Part shown: piece after piece, positions 12,328 through 18,765 of the stretch | Position numbering within the stretch: position 1 is the stretch's first letter | Layout: the number at the start of each line of letters is the position of its first letter | IMG/VR virus record: IMGVR_UViG_3300042923_000658 | Location: 1-21,287 of that record | Reading direction: 5' to 3' (one strand) | Length of the DNA stretch: 21,287 nt | Source of the DNA: a virus | Made by a program: the position numbers and the translations under genes | The notes under the pieces: generated by a model | What the model saw: only the letters and a program-made list of their open reading frames with translations | What the model was told of the DNA's origin: nothing | Database searches by the model: none

Positions 12328-13611
12328 TTAGAACATTGCCACTTGGAGTGGCTTGGATAGTCGAGCTTCGATCAGTGGCAGGTACGACGCTTCCCGTTCA
12401 ATGCCGATGACCTGGAACCCTTCGAGTAGCGCGGCTTCGAGGGTGGTCCCGGAACCGGCGAACGGTTCGAGGATGGTTCCGCCCTTCGGCGTCGCAAGAC
12501 GGACAAGCCACCGCATGAGATCCAGCGGCTTCACGGTCGGGTGAAGTACTCCGTCCACGTTTGGGCGTTCGTCCGTCCCGGCCTTGGCTTCGTACCGGAA
12601 TGTGGGGAAGAACCGTGAGGCCCCGCCCTCGTCGTCGTACTCGGCTCCGGTCTTGGTCATCCCCCAGCCGTCGCCCGCCGCTGCGCCGCGAGGCTTCCCG
12701 ATACGAGAGCGTGAGAGGCCAGTCTGGTCGTCGAGGGAAGCGGCCTGAGTGCCATCCAGCAGAACATTCGTCGGCCAGCGTCCGCCTTCGTGTGGGACGC
12801 TCGCCTCGGCTCGTGGTGAGCTGGCGCCCATGATCCCACCCGAACGCTTCGTCCCCTTCACGCTTGCGACGTCGCCGGGCGCCGCAGGCGTGCGGTTCAC
12901 GTCGATGTTGAGCGCCCCCGTCCCATACTTCTGAACGTTCGCCGCGACAGTTCCGATCAGCGGCTTCCGCCCGACAACGATCGGTTCAAACGCGGGTTTG
13001 AGCACGTTCGGATGCTTTGGGAACCCGGAGCCGTACAACCATGCGATGCTGTCCCGAATCTCGAACCCAGAATCCTCCACGGCGGAGGCGAGCCTGTGCC
13101 ACGTACGTGACCCGCCGAACGCGAGCAGGAACCCACCTGGACGGAGTACTCGGAGGCATTCAGCCGACCATGCCTCACACCATTCCTGGAAAGCGTGAAG
13201 ACGCGGGAGGCGTTCATTCGTGAACGACGGAGACTCGCATGTGCAGGGGTTCGACCCTCGTTGCCACTTCTCGCAGGTCAGGCACTTCGGATTCAGCCCA
13301 CCGAGGAACGATGGCCGTCCGTCCGCTGCGGAGATTCCGCCCTTCGCCATTCCTGCCGCGGCCTTGGATGCGGTGCGGTATTCCGGTGAGGTGCGAGACG
13401 TTCGACCGAACACGGACTCCCGCCCAACATCCGCCGCGTTCAGTGAACGCCGGAACCCATCAGCCCCATCCCACTCGCGGCCCATGAACTCCAGCCCATA
13501 CGGCGGGTCCGTGACCACAGCATGAACACTGTTGTCGGGCAGGGAACGCATTACCTCGATGCAATCCCCGTGATGGAGGACAACCCCTGGCGCTTCAAAG
13601 TGGACTGTCAT
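12328..13611 (-). CDS. DNA N4/N6 methyltransferase (beta-type)
   Basis: 427 residues. Catalytic DPPY at 35-38 precedes the target-recognition region, and the cofactor motif FAGSGTT is near the C-terminus (384-390): this permuted order is that of beta-group amino-methyltransferases, which methylate adenine N6 or cytosine N4 and commonly protect phage DNA from restriction. HPTVKPLDLMRWLVR precedes the cofactor motif as usual. A Cys insert C110-x2-C113...C123-x-C125 sits in the long region after DPPY. ATG 13611 follows GAGGGAAC and overlaps the O-like gene by ATGA. No partner restriction enzyme is present. Confidence 0.92.
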   Translation of the reverse strand: MTVHFEAPGVVLHHGDCIEVMRSLPDNSVHAVVTDPPYGLEFMGREWDGADGFRRSLNAADVGRESVFGRTSRTSPEYRTASKAAAGMAKGGISAADGRPSFLGGLNPKCLTCEKWQRGSNPCTCESPSFTNERLPRLHAFQEWCEAWSAECLRVLRPGGFLLAFGGSRTWHRLASAVEDSGFEIRDSIAWLYGSGFPKHPNVLKPAFEPIVVGRKPLIGTVAANVQKYGTGALNIDVNRTPAAPGDVASVKGTKRSGGIMGASSPRAEASVPHEGGRWPTNVLLDGTQAASLDDQTGLSRSRIGKPRGAAAGDGWGMTKTGAEYDDEGGASRFFPTFRYEAKAGTDERPNVDGVLHPTVKPLDLMRWLVRLATPKGGTILEPFAGSGTTLEAALLEGFQVIGIEREASYLPLIEARLSKPLQVAMF

Positions 13612-14237
13612 GTTCCCTCTTCGCATCTGATACAGGGCAGCGGGTATTCCGCGTGTACCGTGCACGTTCGTTCCCGCCGCACCTCCGGCACAGTCGACGC
13701 CCTCCGCTTCACCTCAACCTGAGCCGACTCGAACGCCAAACGTGCAGTCCTACACGGCCCACACGGACGATCCGTCCCACCAGGATGATTCGGGCAATAG
13801 GGGGCGGGGGCGTCAGCCCTCCCTCCCTTCCTCTCCTCTCCCTTCCCCTCCCCTCCTGGCGTGAGTTTGTGCAAACTCGCGTGAGTTTCAGTGAGGTTGG
13901 GTGAGTCCAGGTGAGAACACAGACCACACCGTGAGTTCCATCGGGTGTCAATGCGCTGATGATCGTTGAACCGGGGGATGCTCAGGAACCCCCGCCCATC
14001 AGGCAAAGCGACCCGTTCAACCCGCCCCGCCGTCACCAACGCGTCGAGCAGCACAGCCCCGTCGACCATGTCAGCCGGGAGGATCTTGAGCTTCAGCCCG
14101 AGCGGGTCGTCTGACAGGTGGCCGCGGTCACAGGCGAAGTTCCACATGCCGATGTAGAACAGTCGCGCCTCATACGGGAGGGCGATGATCGCCCCATCGG
14201 TCCAGAACTCCGGTTTGATTGACCGGATACGGGGCAT
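13608..14237 (-). CDS. Phage replication protein, O-like N-terminal domain
   Basis: 209 residues. The N-terminus MPRIRSIKPEFWTDGAIIAL, then ARLFYIGMWNFACDRGHLSD and LSIPRFNDHQRID at about 85-97, is the winged-helix origin-binding domain found in many phage replication initiators. The C-terminal half differs: a C104-x2-C107 pair, a Gly/Lys/Glu linker, C146, C156-x2-C159 and C192/C201-x2-C204, suggesting zinc sites. No helicase or loader domain is visible. ATG 14237 has GGAGGCGCTGA upstream. The low-complexity linker at about 125-142 might hold origin-like DNA, as in lambda O, but I see no iterons. Confidence 0.8.
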   Translation of the reverse strand: MPRIRSIKPEFWTDGAIIALPYEARLFYIGMWNFACDRGHLSDDPLGLKLKILPADMVDGAVLLDALVTAGRVERVALPDGRGFLSIPRFNDHQRIDTRWNSRCGLCSHLDSPNLTETHASLHKLTPGGEGKGEERKGGRADAPAPYCPNHPGGTDRPCGPCRTARLAFESAQVEVKRRASTVPEVRRERTCTVHAEYPLPCIRCEEGT

Positions 14238-14408
14238 TCAGCGCCTCCCGAAAATGCAGTCTTGAACAATCCAGTCGTCGAGCTGACAAGCGACCGCGAT
14301 CTCTCCCGGCAACATCCCATCGAAATACAACTGTTGGATCGCTGCTGTCCGGGACCGTTCGTCCCGTGTGTAGTTGATGAGGAGCATTTGCCACACATCG
14401 GGTGCCAT
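14238..14408 (-). CDS. 56-residue HTH-like protein
   Basis: MAPDVWQMLLINYTRDERSR then a second helical part with MLPGEIAVACQLDDWIVQDC reads like a short helix-turn-helix. AGGAG lies five bases before ATG 14408. It ends right before the O-like replication gene (TGA then ATG). It may regulate or assist replication; no family known. Confidence 0.6.
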   Translation of the reverse strand: MAPDVWQMLLINYTRDERSRTAAIQQLYFDGMLPGEIAVACQLDDWIVQDCIFGRR

Positions 14409-14416
14409 CACTTCTC

Positions 14417-14773
14417 CTAGAACTTGTGGTCGTTGTCGACGGGGACTGCCTCGCCAGCATCCGTGAGCCAGACAGGCCCGAACCGGACGTGCTCAACAGG
14501 GACGTTCACGGGCAGGTTCAACCCCCGCCTGACGATGTACCCCTTGACCTCAGCCCATGACCGGTTTGCTTCGATGCGTCCGTGGCATCCGTGTACTCCG
14601 GACCCGCATACGCTGATTCCGTTGGATGCCCGGTTGACCCAGGGTGCTTTCGACCCGCCCATCCCACGTGGGGTGCGGTGGTGGATGTTGAGGTCACCGT
14701 CGTGCCCGCAGACAACGCAGCCCCCATCACGTGCGTAGATGAGGGCGCGAGTCTTCGGCGTGAACCCGGTCAT
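14417..14773 (-). CDS. HNH endonuclease
   Basis: 118 residues. C19-x2-C22, H31-H32, N51, C56, H61, C63 and H64 form a compact HNH site (CVVCGHDGDLNIHHRT, then NRASNGISVCGSG and HGCHGRIE). The C-terminal part (VPVEHVRFGPVWLTDAGEA) is typical of the McrA-like HNH proteins in actinophages. ATG 14773 has GAGG upstream and overlaps the preceding zinc-protein stop (ATGA). Role in the replication block is unknown: nicking, host DNA degradation or selfish mobility. Confidence 0.88.
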   Translation of the reverse strand: MTGFTPKTRALIYARDGGCVVCGHDGDLNIHHRTPRGMGGSKAPWVNRASNGISVCGSGVHGCHGRIEANRSWAEVKGYIVRRGLNLPVNVPVEHVRFGPVWLTDAGEAVPVDNDHKF

Positions 14774-15018
14774 ATGGGCCTCGTGTAGAACGCTGCGTGC
14801 CAGTCCCTCGACTTAGCCCCACACGCCCCACACATCCACGTCCGCTTCAACGCCTCAACCGCCGCCATCTTGTCGTCATGACACCCTGCACACCAGAGGA
14901 CTTGTTGCGGGCAGGTGCGGCACCCCGCCAACCATTCGGCAGGGTTCTCGTCATTCAGGCAGTGCGCCAGATCCTCGAGGATCGTTTCTTCGAGGACCAG
15001 TTCAGTCGTCGTCGTCAT
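14770..15018 (-). CDS. 82-residue protein with three CxxC pairs
   Basis: MTTTTELVLEETILEDLAHC forms a helical N-terminus; C33-x2-C36, C43-x2-C46 and C63-x2-C66 give a likely two-zinc fold. I chose ATG 15018, six bases after GGAGG; the upstream in-frame ATG at 15024 overlaps that site. It overlaps the poly-Asp gene and the HNH gene. Function unknown. Confidence 0.75.
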   Translation of the reverse strand: MTTTTELVLEETILEDLAHCLNDENPAEWLAGCRTCPQQVLWCAGCHDDKMAAVEALKRTWMCGACGAKSRDWHAAFYTRPI

Positions 15019-15166
15019 CGTCATCCTCCGTGTGTGTTCCGCAGGTGGGGAGCATGGTCCCGTCAACATCCGCCGCTGTTCCCCGCATCGGGTTCACCCC
15101 GCACCATGCGCACGTGAACGTGGAGAACGCCATAGAACGAACCGCATCACCAATCGGTGTCTTCAC
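15002..15166 (-). CDS. 54-residue zinc protein with poly-Asp tail
   Basis: GTG start at 15166 overlaps the previous stop (GTGA). C19-x2-C22 and C42-x2-H45 make a zinc site, and the protein ends in Glu followed by seven Asp. The acidic tail recalls DNA mimics or SSB-type tips, but this is speculation. It shares 17 bases with the next gene. Confidence 0.65.
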   Translation of the reverse strand: MKTPIGDAVRSMAFSTFTCAWCGVNPMRGTAADVDGTMLPTCGTHTEDDDDDDD

Positions 15167-15336
15167 TTCGGGCCTCCCCGCTTCCGCTTCCGCCGTCGCT
15201 CAAGCGCCTTCTTGTGCCGCGGGTCGTTGCGGTGCGCCTCGGCCCGCTCCGCCTCAATCTGCTCGGGCGTCTTCGGGCGGGACCGGTTGTAGTGCGCTAG
15301 CGCCTCGAACACCCGGTTGAACTCGGCGTCGCTCAT
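15163..15336 (-). CDS. 57-residue basic protein
   Basis: MSDAEFNRVFEALAHYNRSR followed by an acidic/basic helix and a strongly basic end (RHKKALERRRKRKRGG). Likely binds nucleic acid or membranes. ATG 15336 overlaps the upstream stop (ATGA). The frame extends upstream to 15414 without a better site. No family recognised. Confidence 0.65.
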   Translation of the reverse strand: MSDAEFNRVFEALAHYNRSRPKTPEQIEAERAEAHRNDPRHKKALERRRKRKRGGPK

Positions 15337-15551
15337 GAGCACTCCTGTATGGTTTCGATGACTGCGAATGGGATACGCGCAACCGTGTACGCGTGCAGGT
15401 ACGCCTCTCCCCATGTCGGGAACCCGCGACGGTCATACGGCCCGAACGTGAGGACCGTCCAATCCGTGTCCCCCGGCTCTTTGAACACGATCGGCCGGTT
15501 GGTTTCGTCGAGTTCTGCGAGAGCGTCACCGAGACGTTCCAACGGTTCCAT
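15333..15551 (-). CDS. 72-residue protein of unknown function
   Basis: MEPLERLGDALAELDETNRP then beta-like IVFKEPGDTDWTVLTFGPYD and a WGEAYLHAYTVARIPFAVIE segment. A small alpha/beta protein, no motif known. ATG 15551 overlaps the ERF stop (TGATG), so it is probably coupled to the recombination gene. Confidence 0.65.
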   Translation of the reverse strand: MEPLERLGDALAELDETNRPIVFKEPGDTDWTVLTFGPYDRRGFPTWGEAYLHAYTVARIPFAVIETIQECS

Positions 15552-16174
15552 CACGACCCCTCCGGGATAGGTGCAGCGGCCCAGTGGTCGGTGAGGCTCG
15601 AGCCGAGCTCGGAACGCTTCGCGTCAAGCGCCGCGCTCACCTCAGCAACCCCCGCGATACCGATCTGCTTCGCGTGCGTCTCGATCACGTCCAGACGCTC
15701 CGCCGTCGCCGCAATAGAGATCGCTTGTAGGGCGTCAGCGATCTTCGACTTGGGGTCAGCAACACGGGTAGACCGTTGACGGGGCGCCGCACCAGGACCG
15801 GACGATGCCGCGTTCCCGTCGTCGTCATCATCCGGTGCGATACCCGTCACCGCCGACAACGCATACCGCTTCGCATACGTCACGGCCGAACCCATCTGCT
15901 GCGGGGTAGCTTTCTCCGGGTCCGGGAGAGGCCACGAACCCGTCACCGACTCCCCCGACGTGTGCCGCAACTCGTACTCGAGCGTGAACCCGTCATCCGA
16001 CACGCGGGGGGTGGTGATCCACGCAAGCCCCTGCTTCGCGAGGGCCGGCAGGACCACGGACACAATGTCGGCAAGGTCCGCGTACTTCGACTTGAAGGCG
16101 GGGTTGGTTGATCCCTTCCCGACCTTCGGCAGATCCGCGTGGAACGCGGTCAGGGCCTTCGCAAGCTCACTCAC
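15551..16174 (-). CDS. erf: ERF family single-strand annealing protein
   Basis: 207 residues. VSELAKALTAFHADLPKVGK, KSKYADLADIVSVVLPALAK, and GSAVTYAKRYALSAVTGI followed by DDDDDG at 115-120 are the hallmark of the ERF family (P22 Erf), which anneals single strands and helps recombine or circularise phage genomes. The C-terminal third is a variable linker and helical domain. I chose the GTG at 16174; the frame is open to 16387 but that part lies inside the lipoprotein gene and is out of family. SSB and RusA downstream complete the recombination set. Confidence 0.9.
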   Translation of the reverse strand: MSELAKALTAFHADLPKVGKGSTNPAFKSKYADLADIVSVVLPALAKQGLAWITTPRVSDDGFTLEYELRHTSGESVTGSWPLPDPEKATPQQMGSAVTYAKRYALSAVTGIAPDDDDDGNAASSGPGAAPRQRSTRVADPKSKIADALQAISIAATAERLDVIETHAKQIGIAGVAEVSAALDAKRSELGSSLTDHWAAAPIPEGS

Positions 16175-16397
16175 CGGCCAGCCCCCAACCGCAGGAAATC
16201 TGAGCGCCCTCGGCGGTGGCGACGCCAGTGTTGTCGACGGGCACCCAGAACACGCAGAGCACCTGCCCGCCGTCAGGGAGATCGACGTAACGTGCAACGG
16301 TGTTCCCCTCGCCCGCCTTGGCGGCGGCGGAAGCCCCACAGCCCGCAAGTCCGAGCATCGCAACAGCGGCCAGAGCGACCGCAACAAGCTTCTTCAT
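16167..16397 (-). CDS. Small lipoprotein
   Basis: 76 residues. MKKLVAVALAAVAMLGLAGC is a type II signal peptide with lipobox L-A-G-C and lipidation at C20, so the mature 57-residue domain should sit on the outer face of the membrane. Two more Cys (in VLCVFW and ISCGWG) may form a disulfide. GGAGG precedes ATG 16397. Phage lipoproteins often block superinfection (for example Ltp of TP-J34), but that role here is inference. It overlaps the ERF start by 8 bases. Confidence 0.85.
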   Translation of the reverse strand: MKKLVAVALAAVAMLGLAGCGASAAAKAGEGNTVARYVDLPDGGQVLCVFWVPVDNTGVATAEGAQISCGWGLAGE

Positions 16398-16400
16398 TGT

Positions 16401-16760
16401 TCATTCCTCCGTGAAATCGAAGAGGCACCCGTCACAGGTGCCTTCAGGTCCAACAGCGACTCGCCCATGATTCGGACAGTCGCAGAAAATACGTGGGTCC
16501 TCCCGGAACAGGGGGAAGTAGATACTGCCCTGCCCTTTCCTGAGCTCGTGGATCGCTTCGGCTTCGGTGAGGTTGTCCCACTCCAACTGTTGAGCGAGGA
16601 CCCATTCGACGGCGTCCCACCAACCCCGCCTGTGCCCCTGTTTGTAGGAGACGCCCATGCGGGTCCGGTCGTAAGCGGCGGTTTCTGCTGCGGCCTGTGC
16701 TAGTGCGTGGTCCGTTCGGAGACGGTCGGAAGCATCCGTAACCATGGCGTTCCAGTTCAC
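16401..16760 (-). CDS. 119-residue protein with Cys-rich C-terminus
   Basis: VNWNAMVTDASDRLRTDHAL begins a helical part rich in Ala; GVSYKQGHRRGWWDAVEWVL looks like an amphipathic segment. C93-x-C95 and C109-x2-C112 with a His between them could hold zinc. GTG 16760 overlaps the upstream stop (GTGA) with GAGGA eight bases away; ATG 16745 is the alternative. Unknown family. Confidence 0.65.
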   Translation of the reverse strand: MNWNAMVTDASDRLRTDHALAQAAAETAAYDRTRMGVSYKQGHRRGWWDAVEWVLAQQLEWDNLTEAEAIHELRKGQGSIYFPLFREDPRIFCDCPNHGRVAVGPEGTCDGCLFDFTEE

Positions 16761-17320
16761 GACGCGTCCTCGGGCCAGATACGACGCGCGGCGACGATCT
16801 CGGGGTCATTCAGCGCGAGCGTGTTCCCGTTCTGCGGATAGACGAACTCTGCCGGGTCGGTAGACAGTCGCCCGGGCCGCACCGTCCACGGGGATGATCC
16901 GCCTGTCTCGAAGCCCGTGAAGGTGAGGAGCCAGACCTCTCCGGGCTTGGCCTCGTGCCACGGCTTCGGCTCAGGGTGAGCGTCGAAGTAAGCCACGGCG
17001 GCGGCGGCGAGACGATCCCGGCGGGCGTCGCGGCGCGCTTCAGCTTCACTCCACTGACCCCAGCAACCCTTCTCTTCTGAAACGACCTGCGCTTCGCGCA
17101 TGGACAGCGATCCGGGGTAGACAACGTAGTCGGGATTCTCGGGCCACCTCCACCGGCCTAGGCGTTCGTCTTCCTCAGCCCGGAAGAACTCACGCAGCGC
17201 CTTTGCGCCCTCAACGTTCGTGACCATGTGCCACGTTCGCCCACCCGCACCACGGATGCGGAGATCCTCGTAGCGGTCTACCTGGAGGCTTACTCCGTTG
17301 CTTGCGGTGTATTCGTTCAT
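16757..17320 (-). CDS. 187-residue protein of unknown function
   Basis: MNEYTASNGVSLQVDRYEDL starts a beta-rich N-terminus; the middle is charged and helical (SEAEARRDARRDRLAAAAVA); the C-terminus contains PWTVRPGRLSTDPAEFVYPQ. No catalytic motif is apparent. ATG 17320 overlaps the previous stop (ATGA). It is the largest unknown in this block, and its role cannot be guessed from context. Confidence 0.7.
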   Translation of the reverse strand: MNEYTASNGVSLQVDRYEDLRIRGAGGRTWHMVTNVEGAKALREFFRAEEDERLGRWRWPENPDYVVYPGSLSMREAQVVSEEKGCWGQWSEAEARRDARRDRLAAAAVAYFDAHPEPKPWHEAKPGEVWLLTFTGFETGGSSPWTVRPGRLSTDPAEFVYPQNGNTLALNDPEIVAARRIWPEDAS

Positions 17321-17535
17321 GGTCGGTGTCCGCCTTCCTCAGCGATCGTCAACTCGCGTAGTACCCGTTGCCGGTCTTCAACCCATCGGGTCATCGCCGC
17401 CAAATGTGCTTGTGCGGTGGTCAGGTTTGTCTGGGTGACCCAGTGTGCGGATTCCGCGCGGGCCAGGAGTCGTGCTGCTTCGTCCCGGTAGCGTTGCGCT
17501 TCGGTCACAGCGTCCTCAGCATCACCAACGTTCAC
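17317..17535 (-). CDS. 72-residue coiled-coil protein
   Basis: GTG start at 17535 overlaps the upstream stop (GTGA). After VNVGDAEDAVTEAQRYRDEA nearly the whole chain is heptad-like with Ala and Arg/Glu, a probable single coiled coil. It may oligomerise or bind a partner. No family recognised. Confidence 0.65.
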   Translation of the reverse strand: MNVGDAEDAVTEAQRYRDEAARLLARAESAHWVTQTNLTTAQAHLAAMTRWVEDRQRVLRELTIAEEGGHRP

Positions 17536-17693
17536 GGCCGGGCCGCTTCCGGCGCTCCACAGTCGATGCAGACTCGACCGTCAAAGCTCGGGTCGATGAA
17601 CGCGAAGTAGTGGGGTCCGCCGTCTGTCTCAGGGCATCCCTTGCCGCTCTCTCGCGTCGCGTGAAACTCTGCGATTGTTCGATCGTTGCTCAT
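17532..17693 (-). CDS. 53-residue Cys-containing microprotein
   Basis: MSNDRTIAEFHATRESGKGC, then H28, and C42-x2-C45 near the end: C20...H28...C42-x2-C45 could bind one zinc. The closest AGGA is 13 bases before ATG 17693, a weak site. Unknown function. Confidence 0.6.
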   Translation of the reverse strand: MSNDRTIAEFHATRESGKGCPETDGGPHYFAFIDPSFDGRVCIDCGAPEAARP

Positions 17694-17707
17694 GTGTTTG
17701 TTCCGTC

Positions 17708-17845
17708 CTATCCGGTGATTCCGTAGACCAACGCGGCCATGATGAGGAGCCCGGTGGTTATGGCGCGTCCGAGGACACGGCGACGTTGCCGTACAGCCCA
17801 TGGGGGGCGGTTCCCAACCCAGGCGAGAGGATCACGACGAGGCAT
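17708..17845 (-). CDS. 45-residue single-pass membrane peptide
   Basis: MPRRDPLAWVGNRPPWAVRQ is basic, followed by RRRVLGRA and one hydrophobic segment (TTGLLIMAALVYGITG) reaching the C-terminus. The positive-inside rule predicts the N-terminus in the cytoplasm. GGGGCGG precedes ATG 17845. It lies between exported proteins and may belong to the same host-envelope function. Confidence 0.6.
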   Translation of the reverse strand: MPRRDPLAWVGNRPPWAVRQRRRVLGRAITTGLLIMAALVYGITG

Positions 17846-17857
17846 CGCCGCCCCGGC

Positions 17858-18277
17858 TCAGTCGGTCTCTTCGTTGGACGTCTGAAGGTCGATCTCCGGG
17901 ACGATGGTCTCCGGACGGAACCGCACCTGATAGTGGTAGGCGCTGACGTCGCGCGACTCCAACTGCTCAACAAAGAACGAGACGTTGTCGGACAGTCCGA
18001 GGAAGTGCTTCTTGTACGCGTCGTCAGCGACCTTGCACGTCACCTCCAGGGCACCCGCGGCCATGCTGTCGGACGTCTCGATGGAGCAGCGTCCCTCGAT
18101 TTCAAGCAGGTACTTGTCCGTGATGCCGTTGAAGAACACGACGCGACGCTGAAGCTCGAAGTTCTCGGCCTCTTGCGACAGGTTGTGTGAGGTGGTGTCG
18201 GCGGCGGATGAACAGCCGGCGAGGATGCCTGCGAGGGTGAGTGCGCCAGCGACGGCGGCGATGGTCTTCTTGTTCAT
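17858..18277 (-). CDS. Lipoprotein of an actinophage family
   Basis: 139 residues. MNKKTIAAVAGALTLAGILA then G-C22 is a clear lipobox. The mature part (ELQRRVVFFNGITDKYLLEI, then EGRCSIE, VTCKVADDAYKKHFLGLSDN and RFRPETIVPEIDLQT) contains two Cys that may pair. I recall this FFNGITDKYLLEIEG...HFLGLSDN pattern from cytosolic and exported proteins of many actinophages; function unknown. GAGGAG lies seven bases before ATG 18277. The frame extends to 18373 but the lipobox start is clearly right. Confidence 0.85.
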   Translation of the reverse strand: MNKKTIAAVAGALTLAGILAGCSSAADTTSHNLSQEAENFELQRRVVFFNGITDKYLLEIEGRCSIETSDSMAAGALEVTCKVADDAYKKHFLGLSDNVSFFVEQLESRDVSAYHYQVRFRPETIVPEIDLQTSNEETD

Positions 18278-18363
18278 GGGTCTCTCCTCTTGAGTGGGAT
18301 GGATGTGTGGCGCCCTGTCGTCGACTCGCACGACGATGTACCGTCCCAGGGCCAAGAACCGCG

Positions 18364-18666
18364 TCAGCGGCACTTAATGAGGTACACAGGTGCACCCCAC
18401 ACCGGCATAAACCCGCCAGACACACGCGTCCACCGGTAGAACGTGCCCTGATCCGCAACCCCCGACGCGCACTTCGACGTCGACACAACCGTCTTCCGAC
18501 CGTTGTGGTACCACGGTGCCGTCAACACCTTCGGGGACACGACCGACGAGGATGCGGGGAACGTGTTGACGACGATTCCCCGCGGGTTCGCTGTCACCGC
18601 GTGGGCGGGTGTTGCGGTGAGGACCAGCCCGACAGTGAGCAGGGCGGCGGTGAGTGTTCGTTTCAT
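18364..18666 (-). CDS. Small secreted protein
   Basis: 100 residues. MKRTLTAALLTVGLVLTATP followed by A-H-A is a type I signal peptide with likely cleavage after residue 23, leaving 77 residues. The mature part has two Cys (in STSKCASG and LIKCR), possibly one disulfide, and is Trp/Tyr/Gly-rich. AAAGGAG precedes ATG 18666, one of the best ribosome sites here. It should leave the cell or stay in the cell wall. Not recognised as lysin or holin. Confidence 0.82.
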   Translation of the reverse strand: MKRTLTAALLTVGLVLTATPAHAVTANPRGIVVNTFPASSSVVSPKVLTAPWYHNGRKTVVSTSKCASGVADQGTFYRWTRVSGGFMPVWGAPVYLIKCR

Positions 18667-18707
18667 CGTTGTTTCTCCTTTGATGGGTTGACCCCCACGG
18701 GGCGCTT

Positions 18708-18754
18708 CCACGGCTCGAACGTGGATGCCTGCCAGCAGCGCGGGACTCGAGCCG
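18708..18754. repeat. Overlapping inverted repeats upstream of the secreted-protein gene
   Basis: CCACG/CGTGG with a 7-base loop (18708-18724; loop on minus TTCGAGC) resembles a tRNA T-arm, and CGGCTCGA/TCGAGCCG (18711-18718 with 18747-18754) forms a competing 8-base stem. Two exclusive structures in a 99-base leader could act as a switch. No matching acceptor stem, so not a tRNA. Confidence 0.4.
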
Positions 18755-18765
18755 TTCCTGAACGA

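Noticed and set aside
12328-13611. Methyltransferase as part of a restriction-modification system
   Set aside because: No restriction endonuclease beside it; the flanking genes are phage replication and regulatory genes, so it is treated as an orphan phage methyltransferase.
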